From assembly GCF_012641275.1 (NCBI RefSeq), contig NZ_JABAIA010000001.1, forward strand, positions 2,232,001 to 2,296,000: a DNA stretch of 64,000 bases, written 5' to 3'. This document shows, piece after piece, positions 56,767-64,000 of this stretch. The translations under genes and the position numbers were made by a program. The notes beneath the pieces were generated by a model. The model saw only the letters and a program-made list of their open reading frames with translations, had not been told where the DNA came from and ran no database searches. The first letter of the stretch is position 1. Every line of letters begins with the position of its first letter. This DNA is from Chitinophaga varians (GTDB taxonomy: Bacteria; Bacteroidota; Bacteroidia; Chitinophagales; Chitinophagaceae).

Positions 56767-57345
56767 ATGAAAAAAACAATCGTTTGTTTCAACGAATCCA
56801 TCCTCCACAGGTCGCAACTGGACAGTACTTCCAAAGAACTCATGTGGAACGCGGCACAAATCCAGTTGGTCAAACTGGGTGACCATCTCCTGCGGGCCGG
56901 CCAAACCTGTCAACATGTATGGCTCGTGGAGAAGGGCGCCTGCCGGGCGTTTTACGAGCACCACACCCGCGATGTCAACACCGCTTTTTTCTTTGAAAAC
57001 AACTTTATCACCAACATGAAAAGCCTGCGGAACAATGAACCTTCGGCCTATCACCTGGCCACTACAGAGCGTTCCGTGCTTCTTCGCTGGCATAAGGACA
57101 CTCTTGCCGCACTCTATCAGCAATCACCCGCCATCGCCGCTTTTGGCCGCGAACAGCTGGAACTACTGGCCATTGCCGGTGAAACACATGCCGACTGGCT
57201 CAAAACACATACCCCGGAAGAGCGCTACCAGTACGTATTAACACATCATCCTCAACTGGTACAACGTGTATCTCTTACACAACTTAGTTCCTATATCGGC
57301 ATCTCCCGCGAAACGCTCAGCCGTATACGCCGCCGCGTTTTGTGA
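56767..57345 (+). CDS. Crp/Fnr family transcriptional regulator
   Basis: The 192-residue protein starts at ATG 56767 ('MKKTIVCFNESILH'). It has a degenerate nucleotide-binding domain and a winged helix almost identical in motif to the one at 46922 ('VSLTQLSSYIGISRETLSRIRRR'). It is followed by an ester-cyclase gene, repeating the layout at 46518-47485. Confidence 0.87.
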   Translation: MKKTIVCFNESILHRSQLDSTSKELMWNAAQIQLVKLGDHLLRAGQTCQHVWLVEKGACRAFYEHHTRDVNTAFFFENNFITNMKSLRNNEPSAYHLATTERSVLLRWHKDTLAALYQQSPAIAAFGREQLELLAIAGETHADWLKTHTPEERYQYVLTHHPQLVQRVSLTQLSSYIGISRETLSRIRRRVL

Positions 57346-57407
57346 CGTTTGACACAATACCGGTCGATGGCCTGCCGGTACCTTTGTGGCTCACAAAAAG
57401 CCATCAT

Positions 57408-57869
57408 ATGCATCTCTCTGAGCAAAAAGACCTGATCGTCCGCTTCATCAACGAAGTCTGGAATAACGGCAATACCGCCAACCTGGATACTTTTCTGCAT
57501 CCCGCCTTTAAAGATTATTCGCTCCCGGCCAGCCTCCCGGCAGACGCCAACGGCCTGAAACAATGGGTATCCATGGTGCATGAATCGTTCCAGCCACTGT
57601 CTGTCATTGAGGAACACCTCGCCGAACCCGGCCATTGCATGGTCCGCATCTCCATGCACATGAAACATACCGGCTTGTGGCGAGGTATCCCTGCAACAGG
57701 ACAAACCGCCATCACCAGCGGCTTCCGCTCCTTCGCCATCAAAGATGGCCGGATCATCGAACACCGGACACTGGTGGACGGCAACACCCTGGAACGGCAA
57801 CTAAAGGCGTCAGCTGATATTACCGGATGCCAGCCCAAAACAACTGTCAACGGACAACTTCCGGGATAG
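57408..57869 (+). CDS. SnoaL-like ester cyclase family protein
   Basis: The 153-residue protein from ATG 57408 ('MHLSEQKDLIVRFINEVWN') is a SnoaL-like cone. The frame is open upstream to a GTG in the Crp stop region, which is not the start. It follows the Crp gene by 62 bases and is probably its co-transcribed partner. The substrate is unknown. Confidence 0.82.
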   Translation: MHLSEQKDLIVRFINEVWNNGNTANLDTFLHPAFKDYSLPASLPADANGLKQWVSMVHESFQPLSVIEEHLAEPGHCMVRISMHMKHTGLWRGIPATGQTAITSGFRSFAIKDGRIIEHRTLVDGNTLERQLKASADITGCQPKTTVNGQLPG

Positions 57870-58281
57870 GCAATACCGTTAGTAAGCTTTCATCTGGTCA
57901 ATTCCCCATAGCCTGTTTGTGCGCAAAGTATGCCGGCCGCGCAAACAGGCTTCGCTGTTAGCTCCCCAACATAAAATGCAACCCGTCCTCCGCCACTGGC
58001 AAAACATAACGTGGTCAAGATCTCCCGTAAAAATGATTTTTATTTCAACAGGCAGGTAATACTTTATTATCTATTGGTTATACTTTGATAGTCTTTTCAT
58101 TAATATATCAGGACAAATTTTCGCCGCCGCCCTGGATAAAATCAGCTATTATCAGTAATATTACATACCAGGTTCCACGCTGGGTTTTATTACAGGAACA
58201 ATAAAAAAATGATGCTTTTTTATCCCTGCTGATGTTACAGGCAGACAATCAACACATTCCACGTTCACCAAAATACGGTAC
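57870..58281. other. intergenic region upstream of an AraC regulator
   Basis: No gene. A bulged hairpin (AGCCTGTTTG..GCGC with GCGC..CAAACAGGCT, 57910-57951) lies 40 bases after the ester-cyclase stop and may be its terminator, though no T-run follows. The rest is AT-rich and presumably carries the promoter of the AraC gene at 58282; I see only an imperfect -7 (TATACTTTG near 58080). Confidence 0.5.
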
Positions 58282-59166
58282 ATGAAAAGCAAATTACTGC
58301 GCGAGATTACCCCGCTAACACAAAGCGATTGTTTTACCCTCTTCTCCCGGGAGAAGACAGCTTTCGATTTTCCGCTGCACTATCATGAAGAATTCGAGCT
58401 CAACTTCATCCAGCACGCAACCGGCGCGCGGCGCATCATCGGCGATCATATTGAGGATATTGAAGACCTGGAACTGGTGCTGGTAGGGCCCAACCTGCAA
58501 CATGGCTGGTTCACCCACAAACATCAGGGCGGCATTATCAAGGAAATCACTATTCAGTTTCACCGCGACCTGTTCGATGAAAAGTTCCTGCAGCGCAACC
58601 AGATGAGCTTCATCAAAAATATGTTTGAACGCTCGCTCAGGGGTATCCTGTTTTCCCCCGATACCACACGGCAGATCATGCCCCGGTTGGTGCACCTGCC
58701 ACAAAAACAAGGTTTCGATTCAGTATTGGAACTAATGTCCGTACTGCATGACCTGTCTACCAGCCGCAACATGCGCATCTTATCAGACGCCAGTTTCAGC
58801 AACCTGGAAACATTTTCGTATAACAGTCGCCGTGTGCAGAAGGTAATGCATTATCTCAATCACAACTTCGACAAGAATATTTCCCTGCACGAGGCCGCTA
58901 AGCTGGCAGCTATGACAGACGTGGCTTTCAGCCGTTTCTTTAAAGCGAGGATTGGTAAAACGTTTGTGGACACACTGATAGAAATAAGGCTGGGGCATGC
59001 CTCCCGGATGCTGATAGAGACCACGCATACCGTTAATGAGATAGCTTATAAATGCGGGTTCAACAATATCTCCAATTTCAACCGCATCTTTAAAAAGAAG
59101 AAGGACTGTACACCCAAAGAGTTCCGGATGACTTACACAGCCTCCGGAACACGGACATTTGTATAA
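58282..59166 (+). CDS. AraC family transcriptional regulator with cupin sensor
   Basis: The 294-residue regulator has an AraC-type cupin N-terminus ('FDFPLHYHEEFELNFI') and a C-terminal helix-turn-helix pair ('NISLHEAAKLAAMTDVAFSRFFK', 'VNEIAYKCGFNNISNFNRIFKK'). Such regulators in this phylum often respond to sugars. It stands alone. Confidence 0.88.
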   Translation: MKSKLLREITPLTQSDCFTLFSREKTAFDFPLHYHEEFELNFIQHATGARRIIGDHIEDIEDLELVLVGPNLQHGWFTHKHQGGIIKEITIQFHRDLFDEKFLQRNQMSFIKNMFERSLRGILFSPDTTRQIMPRLVHLPQKQGFDSVLELMSVLHDLSTSRNMRILSDASFSNLETFSYNSRRVQKVMHYLNHNFDKNISLHEAAKLAAMTDVAFSRFFKARIGKTFVDTLIEIRLGHASRMLIETTHTVNEIAYKCGFNNISNFNRIFKKKKDCTPKEFRMTYTASGTRTFV

Positions 59167-59195
59167 TGTAACTGCAACGGTTATACGTAATATTA

Positions 59196-59813
59196 TTACG
59201 CACTGATGGCCAGTTGTTTGTCCACTACAGACAACAGCTCGTCTGCAGAGAACTTTTGTTCCAGGTAAATATCTGTAAAGCTATAGGTGATTTCGAGGGA
59301 AGGAGTGATCAGATAAACTGCCGGAACAGGCACGTCCGCATTTACGCCGGCAACACGGCCCCAGATAGGATCAGTTTCTTTGTAAATACCGGCCTTCCGG
59401 GCTATACGATGCTGGGCATCCCGTACCACGTCAAAAGGCAGCGGCTCACGGTTGAATTCGGCGAAGTGCTTTTTGCTTTCGCTGGACAGTACCAGCAAAC
59501 GCGCTCCGGCAGCTTCTATGGCAGCATGTTTCTCAATTAGTTCGGCTATCAGCGCATCTCCGTAACCATTCCAGTTCACAGAATAAAATGCCACCACCAA
59601 CGGCTGCGCTGTCAGTAAATGCAGGGAAGTAACGCCTGTCGCATCTTTCAGCAAAGGGCCACGGTTGATCACCTGCTCATCTTCCAGGTAAAAATCCGAA
59701 AAAAACTGTCCGGGTATTAACGGACGGATATGCTCCCGGTTCTTTACCGGACTGGGGAACTGATCGGCAATCGGGGCTGGCAGGTAGTCTGCGTAACGGT
59801 GTAAGGTAGACAT
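59196..59813 (-). CDS. redoxin-domain protein lacking cysteines
   Basis: The 205-residue protein has a thioredoxin-like AhpC/TSA fold ('LVVAFYSVNWNGYGDALIAEL', 'VPVPAVYLITPSLEITYSF'). The position of the peroxidatic cysteine is not a cysteine, and I find no cysteine anywhere in the chain. It therefore cannot act as a peroxiredoxin by the usual chemistry. An operator copy lies about 100 bases upstream. Confidence 0.8.
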   Translation of the reverse strand: MSTLHRYADYLPAPIADQFPSPVKNREHIRPLIPGQFFSDFYLEDEQVINRGPLLKDATGVTSLHLLTAQPLVVAFYSVNWNGYGDALIAELIEKHAAIEAAGARLLVLSSESKKHFAEFNREPLPFDVVRDAQHRIARKAGIYKETDPIWGRVAGVNADVPVPAVYLITPSLEITYSFTDIYLEQKFSADELLSVVDKQLAISA

Positions 59814-59887
59814 GCTCGCTGTTTTTAATGGCTGATAAAATGTCCGTTGCAGGGGGTTTTATCACGCTTTGGTTTATAATAATGATA

Positions 59888-59895
59888 CAAAGATA
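59888..59895 (-). promoter_or_regulatory. -7 promoter element of the redoxin gene
   Basis: Read on the minus strand this is TATCTTTG, about 75 bases before the redoxin start. There is no TTG at the expected -33 position (about 59915), where the operator begins, so an activator may be needed. Confidence 0.5.
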
Positions 59896-59914
59896 GGGGA
59901 AAAAATCTATTATC

Positions 59915-59937
59915 CTACTAATTCTATAGACTATATG
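59915..59937. promoter_or_regulatory. palindromic operator, copy 2
   Basis: The 18 bases AATTCTATAGACTATATG are identical to 13975-13992, preceded by CTAC and one variable base in both, and followed in both by TTTGAAA within a few bases. Here the site overlaps the -33 region of the redoxin promoter. Confidence 0.6.
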
Positions 59938-60196
59938 TGTTTGAAAATATAATAGATTGATTTTTAAAGTGTTGAAATGTAATATTTTTTTGGAGAAATA
60001 AGGGGAGAAGGACATTGAGATAAAGGATCAATAGGAAGAGAGGACCGATGGAAAGGAAGACCAACAGGACATAACCGGTATCCAAAAGCAAAGCCCCCGG
60101 CACGCCTGCAGTTCGTCAAAGGTTTCCTGCAAATGGTCAAAACACAACCCGCCAAAATATCCGCAGCGCTTAGGTTTGCGCTAAAACACCATTCAG

Positions 60197-61321
60197 ATGC
60201 AAACAACAACCTGCCGACTGGCTTACCTCGACTGGCTCAGGGCACTGGCCATACTGGGCATTTTCCTGTTTACCGCAGCCCGGCCGTTTACGCCGCCCGC
60301 TACCAGCGAACAGCCTGACCAGGTAAATTATATGCTCAACAGCAGCTGTATTCCCCTGCTGTTTTTCCTCTCCGGGGCCGCCTCCCTGCACATGGCCCTA
60401 AAACGTAACAACACCAAAATGGTGCTGCTATGGATACGCCGGCTACTGGCGCCGCTGCTCACCAGCCTGTTCGGGCTGCTGCCGCTCCTCATCTGGCTTG
60501 GCCATTGGGAAAGCGGCAGCACCGGAACGCTCTGGTCCTACTACGGCACGGCGGTAAAACAGGCACTGCATCCGGCCAACTGGTACCATCTCTGGGTGGT
60601 AGTATGTCTGGCCCTTTATATGGTGATGATGCTTCCGCTGTTCCGTTGGCTGCGAAAGGCTTCGGCGCGTAAGTTTCAACAATCGCTGCTGTGGTTCGTT
60701 CCCGGTCAACGGATATTTCTCCTTCTGCTGCCCATAGCGGCCCTGTTCATTACGGGGCTGCTGCTGGGTTCCTCCGGGCACCTGCTCGTTTTCCTGTACT
60801 GGTGGCTGCTGGTAGTACTCGGCTTCTTTTGTATGATGCAACCCCAACTGATGGACAGTCTTGAACGTAACCGCCGCTACTCCCTGATATTATTGCTGAT
60901 CGCCGTTTCCCTTGTCATCGCCGGACAAAACTATCATGCCGGCCCGTTGGCAGCACTGATGATGGAGCCCGTACACGCCGGCCTCTGGGTGTTTTGCCTC
61001 ACAGGTTACGGTAAAAGATACCTCGACCATGAACATCGCCTTCGGACGTACGTCAATCTCTTTGCGTGGCCTTTTTACCTGCTGCAACAACCGCTGATTA
61101 TCATTATAGCAGGCTTTGTGCTCAACTGGCAATATCCGCCGGTACTGGAATACATTTTTGTGACGCTGAGCAGCTGGCTTTTAGCTGTCATTATTTTTAA
61201 TGTGTTGATCAAACCTTTTGTGATCACCCGTTTTTTCTTTGGCGTAAAACCCGGCACACCGCCGGTCGCCACCGGCAAAGTGGTGAAAGTGCAACTGCCC
61301 CAGTCCGAGTTTTTTTACTAA
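60197..61321 (+). CDS. acyltransferase 3 family membrane protein
   Basis: This 374-residue inner-membrane protein has about ten membrane segments and the family signature 'LDWLRALAILGIFLF'. It resembles the OPG biosynthesis protein C/MdoC group that transfers acyl groups (often succinyl or acetyl) to surface glycans. It is the first gene of a tight three-gene unit with the sensor kinase and regulator that follow. Confidence 0.85.
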   Translation: MQTTTCRLAYLDWLRALAILGIFLFTAARPFTPPATSEQPDQVNYMLNSSCIPLLFFLSGAASLHMALKRNNTKMVLLWIRRLLAPLLTSLFGLLPLLIWLGHWESGSTGTLWSYYGTAVKQALHPANWYHLWVVVCLALYMVMMLPLFRWLRKASARKFQQSLLWFVPGQRIFLLLLPIAALFITGLLLGSSGHLLVFLYWWLLVVLGFFCMMQPQLMDSLERNRRYSLILLLIAVSLVIAGQNYHAGPLAALMMEPVHAGLWVFCLTGYGKRYLDHEHRLRTYVNLFAWPFYLLQQPLIIIIAGFVLNWQYPPVLEYIFVTLSSWLLAVIIFNVLIKPFVITRFFFGVKPGTPPVATGKVVKVQLPQSEFFY

Positions 61322-61331
61322 CTTGATTCCG

Positions 61332-62345
61332 ATGGAACAGTTCTGGCGCAAATACATTTTCCCGGTCGTATATGCCTTCCTGATTTATGTCAGCATGCGC
61401 CTGATCAATGCCGTGCTTACCGGCTTCCGATTTTGGGAACGGCCGTTGCTGGAAACGTCTATAGAATGCGTACTGCTGTCAACAGGATACATTTACGCCT
61501 GGATGCTGAACTACCTGCTGCAGTATTATCAACGCCAACCCAAGCCCGGCCCCGTGATCAGGGAATACCTGGTGGTATCGGCAGTGATCATCGCCTTCAC
61601 CGACGGCATCATCCTGCCTATCCAGCATTTCACCGGAGAGCGGGGATGCCAGCTGTATGATGTGATCAACCTGACGCTGATACCAACCTTGTTCTATCTG
61701 TTGTACTATGTGATCAAACGTGCCAACGCCTCCCTGCGGAAAAGCTATGAACAGCAACTGTTGCTGGAGAAAATCAGCAACGACCAGCTCCAGACAGAGC
61801 TCCGTTTCCTCAAAGCCCAGTTCCATCCGCATTTCCTGTTCAATGCACTGAACACCGTCTATTTCCAGATGGACGAAAGCGTAGGCACCGCCAAACATAC
61901 CGTGGAAAAACTGTCCGAACTGCTGCGCTACCAGCTGTACGACCATCAGCAAACCGTTGCCGTGGGAAAAGAACTGCAATACCTGCAATCCTATATCGAC
62001 CTGCAACGAAGCCGTATGAACGAACACCTCCGGCTGACCGTGGAAATCGACGACCAGCTGAACAAACAAAGCGTATACCCGTTATTGTTATTACCACTGG
62101 TGGAAAACGCATTCAAATACGCCGGCGGCGAATACTGGATCAATATCTCCGCCAGCCTCCGGGACGATTGGCTGGTATTTCATGTCAGCAACGCCATACC
62201 TGCCATAGAAATGAAACAGAAAAAAGGCGGCATTGGCCTGGAAAACCTGCGCCGACGCCTTGCCCTCCTTTACCCGGGCAAACATGAACTGGCCATCTGC
62301 AACAGCCGCGAGAACTATTCGGCAGACCTAAAAATTGCGTTATGA
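61332..62345 (+). CDS. LytS-type sensor histidine kinase
   Basis: The 337-residue kinase from ATG 61332 has four membrane segments (about 10-130) and a His-kinase domain in which H165 ('KAQFHPHFLFNALNTV') is the likely phosphorylated residue. An ATPase domain follows ('NAFKYAGG', 'GGIGLENLRRRL'). Start is 10 bases after the acyltransferase stop, and it overlaps the regulator by four bases. Confidence 0.92.
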   Translation: MEQFWRKYIFPVVYAFLIYVSMRLINAVLTGFRFWERPLLETSIECVLLSTGYIYAWMLNYLLQYYQRQPKPGPVIREYLVVSAVIIAFTDGIILPIQHFTGERGCQLYDVINLTLIPTLFYLLYYVIKRANASLRKSYEQQLLLEKISNDQLQTELRFLKAQFHPHFLFNALNTVYFQMDESVGTAKHTVEKLSELLRYQLYDHQQTVAVGKELQYLQSYIDLQRSRMNEHLRLTVEIDDQLNKQSVYPLLLLPLVENAFKYAGGEYWINISASLRDDWLVFHVSNAIPAIEMKQKKGGIGLENLRRRLALLYPGKHELAICNSRENYSADLKIAL

Positions 62346-63049
62346 AGATCAGCTGTATTATCACCGACGATGAACCTGTAGCCCGTAAAGGACTGGCCGG
62401 ATATGTGGAAAAAATAGACTTTCTCTCCCTGGCAGGCGTCTGCGAAGACGCCCTGTCGCTCAATAACCTCCTCCGCCACCAACCGGCCGACCTGCTCTTC
62501 CTGGATATTGAAATGCCTTATATCAACGGCGTGGAACTACTGGAAAGCCTGCCTCATCCGCCAAAAGTGATCTTTACCACCGCCTACGAACAGTACGCCC
62601 TCAAAGGCTTTGAACTGGACGCCATCGACTATCTCATGAAACCCATCTCTTTTGAACGCTTCCTGAAGGCCGCCAACCGGGCCCGGGAGGTATTGGCCCC
62701 CTCAACGCACGTTCCTGTGGCAGAAAGGGACATCTACATTAAAACCGGGGAAAAACTGGTCCGTGTACTGCTGGAAGACATTATCTTTATAGAAGCGATG
62801 GAAAACTACGTATATATCCATACCACGCACGGCCGGTACCTGACCCATTCCACCCTGAAAGCGGTAGCGGAAAACGTAACCGGTCCGGAATTTGTTCAGA
62901 CCCATAAATCGTATATCATCAACACCCGGAAAATCACCAGTATAGAAGGCAACAGGATCATGATGGGACAGGCTTCCGTACCGGTGTCCAGAGGACTGAA
63001 AGACAGTGTGATGAATACCATTTTAAAAGACAAGCTGCTAAAAAAATAA
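62342..63049 (+). CDS. LytTR-domain response regulator
   Basis: The 235-residue regulator has a receiver domain (1-120) with phosphoacceptor D55 ('LLFLDIEMPYING') and a LytTR DNA-binding domain (about 140-235; 'FIEAMENYVYIHTT'). It overlaps the kinase stop by ATGA, so the pair is translationally coupled. It may control the acyltransferase gene and itself. Confidence 0.93.
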   Translation: MKISCIITDDEPVARKGLAGYVEKIDFLSLAGVCEDALSLNNLLRHQPADLLFLDIEMPYINGVELLESLPHPPKVIFTTAYEQYALKGFELDAIDYLMKPISFERFLKAANRAREVLAPSTHVPVAERDIYIKTGEKLVRVLLEDIIFIEAMENYVYIHTTHGRYLTHSTLKAVAENVTGPEFVQTHKSYIINTRKITSIEGNRIMMGQASVPVSRGLKDSVMNTILKDKLLKK

Positions 63050-63091
63050 ATCGGATGATATCTGAAGCTGTCAGGGAACTAAAACCGCTTT

Positions 63092-63117
63092 AAATATCAA
63101 AATACCCAAATATCAAA
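63092..63117 (+). repeat. short direct repeat before the bestrophin gene
   Basis: AAATATCAAAAT occurs twice in tandem with a 5-base spacer. It lies in the short gap after the LytTR gene and might be a site for its LytTR domain, as such sites are often tandem, but this is conjecture. Confidence 0.3.
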
Positions 63118-63124
63118 ATGACAT

Positions 63125-64000
63125 ATGCTGCTGAAACACCGACTCTCGCTCGCCCAGATCTTTACCTTCACCTGGAAGGTAGACCTGATGTTGCTGCTCT
63201 GCTGTACCCTCGTATATTTTGTTGATAAATACTGGCTGTCCGCCCATATAGCCATTCCCGTGGCCGTATCTGCCGTACTGGGTACCGCCATCGCCTTTTT
63301 TATCGGCTTTAATAACAATCAGGCTTATGACCGGTGGTGGGAGGCCCGCATGATCTGGGGGGCGCTCGTCAACGACTCCCGTTCCTGGGCCAGAAGCCTG
63401 CTCCACTACACGCAGACCGACGGTGACCAGGAGAAACAGGCCTTCGTTCGCCATATGATCTACCGCCACCTCTCGTTTGTATATGCCCTGAAAACCAACC
63501 TCCGGAAACTCCCCGACGACTACTACACCCGATACCTCACCAAAGAAGAAATCGACTACGTTCAGCAACATCAAAATATTCCCAACGCCCTGCTCAACCT
63601 CCAGTCGGCCGACCTGCAACAGCTACGCCAGTCCGGCGTGGTAGACGGTTTCGCTTTCCTGGAACTTAACCAGATGCTGGTCAACCACTGTGATCAAATG
63701 GGCAAGTCAGAACGCATCAAAAACACCGTCTTCCCGCCCAGCTACGTCTATTTCACCCGGCTGTTCATCTGGTTCTACGTGATCATGAATACCCTGATGA
63801 TGACCGAGTCCATCGGCGCCTGGGCCATCCTCTTCGGATGGGTGTTTGGCTTCGTTTTTCACGTCACCCATCTCAACGGCATCACCCTCATGAACCCGTT
63901 CGAGTACCATCCCCTGGGCATTCCACTGGACAGCATCTCCCGCACCATCGAAATAAACCTCATTGAACTGATGGGAGAAGAGCCCGTGCCACAGCCGGTA
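63125..64000 (+). CDS. bestrophin-like (UPF0187) channel family protein, 3' truncated by window
   Basis: The frame is open from ATG 63125 to the window end, 292 residues so far. Membrane segments at about 15-37 and 40-60, 'NNNQAYDRWWEARMIWG' and the later 'YFTRLFIWFYVIMNT' segment match bacterial bestrophin-related channels, which conduct cations or anions as pentamers. The ATG upstream at 63118 is in another frame. The stop codon lies outside the window. Confidence 0.85.
   Translation, partial: MLLKHRLSLAQIFTFTWKVDLMLLLCCTLVYFVDKYWLSAHIAIPVAVSAVLGTAIAFFIGFNNNQAYDRWWEARMIWGALVNDSRSWARSLLHYTQTDGDQEKQAFVRHMIYRHLSFVYALKTNLRKLPDDYYTRYLTKEEIDYVQQHQNIPNALLNLQSADLQQLRQSGVVDGFAFLELNQMLVNHCDQMGKSERIKNTVFPPSYVYFTRLFIWFYVIMNTLMMTESIGAWAILFGWVFGFVFHVTHLNGITLMNPFEYHPLGIPLDSISRTIEINLIELMGEEPVPQPV

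Larger units (their letters stand above)
59814..60196. other. divergent intergenic region with operator copy 2
   Basis: No gene. It separates the minus-strand redoxin and plus-strand acyltransferase genes. It holds a TATCTTTG -7 element for the redoxin on the minus strand (59888-59895) and the 23-base operator copy (59915-59937). I see nothing else but AT-rich sequence up to 60000. Confidence 0.6.

Overview
The window comes from a gliding Bacteroidota of the Chitinophagaceae, most like Chitinophaga. This is judged from about 50% GC, gldF/gldG, a fused MurF-alanine racemase, SusC/SusD with an ECF sigma factor and FecR, Oar-like TonB receptors, type I asparaginase, Bacteroidota promoters (TTTG-N19-TAnnTTTG) and almost no Shine-Dalgarno sequences. 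No phage, plasmid, transposase or CRISPR array is visible. The genus is an inference; no search was run.

Layout. 1-5 kb: the 3' part of murF, an Oar-type TonB receptor, then an AT-rich gap of about 640 bp without a gene. 5-13.7 kb: methylmalonyl-CoA epimerase, a cysteine desulfurase, gldFG, a TerC membrane protein, the murF-alr fusion and lspA. 13.7-17.2 kb: a TonB receptor behind a strong promoter with a palindromic operator, then a 184-bp element of two inverted REP-like copies. 17-24 kb: a run of minus-strand genes (D-2-hydroxyacid dehydrogenase, fumC, enoyl-CoA hydratase, an S41 protease gene broken by an in-frame stop, two beta-barrel proteins, a B12-binding mutase subunit). 24-32 kb: glnS and gltX convergent on one bidirectional terminator, a polysaccharide deacetylase, a lipoprotein, tatD, ansA, aquaporin and tRNA-Ser(GGA). 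32-38 kb: a collagen-like lipoprotein, a beta-helix protein that appears inserted into a PKD-like domain, a pentapeptide-repeat protein, an AraC/SnoaL pair and a TMEM175-like channel.

38-46.4 kb is a nutrient-uptake locus (fecR-susC-susD-thioredoxin, with the ECF sigma gene at the far end behind a terminator). 46.5-52 kb holds a Crp/SnoaL pair and a myo-inositol locus: a LacI regulator, an 18-bp palindromic operator, inositol oxygenase with all six di-iron ligands, and an SSS symporter. 52-60 kb is accessory: a flavin monooxygenase, SRPBCC proteins, AraC, LuxR and Crp regulators, an orphan Hcp/TssD and a cysteine-less redoxin. 60-64 kb has an acyltransferase followed by a LytS/LytTR two-component pair and the start of a bestrophin-like channel.

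The observations I rate highest are the two near-identical 23-bp copies of a TATAGACTATA operator (13970 and 59915), which would link a cysteine-free TonB receptor to a cysteine-free redoxin; the inverted REP pair at 16981-17164; the split-PKD beta-helix protein; the inositol oxygenase locus; and the nonsense codon in the S41 lipoprotein gene. None is proved by sequence reading alone.
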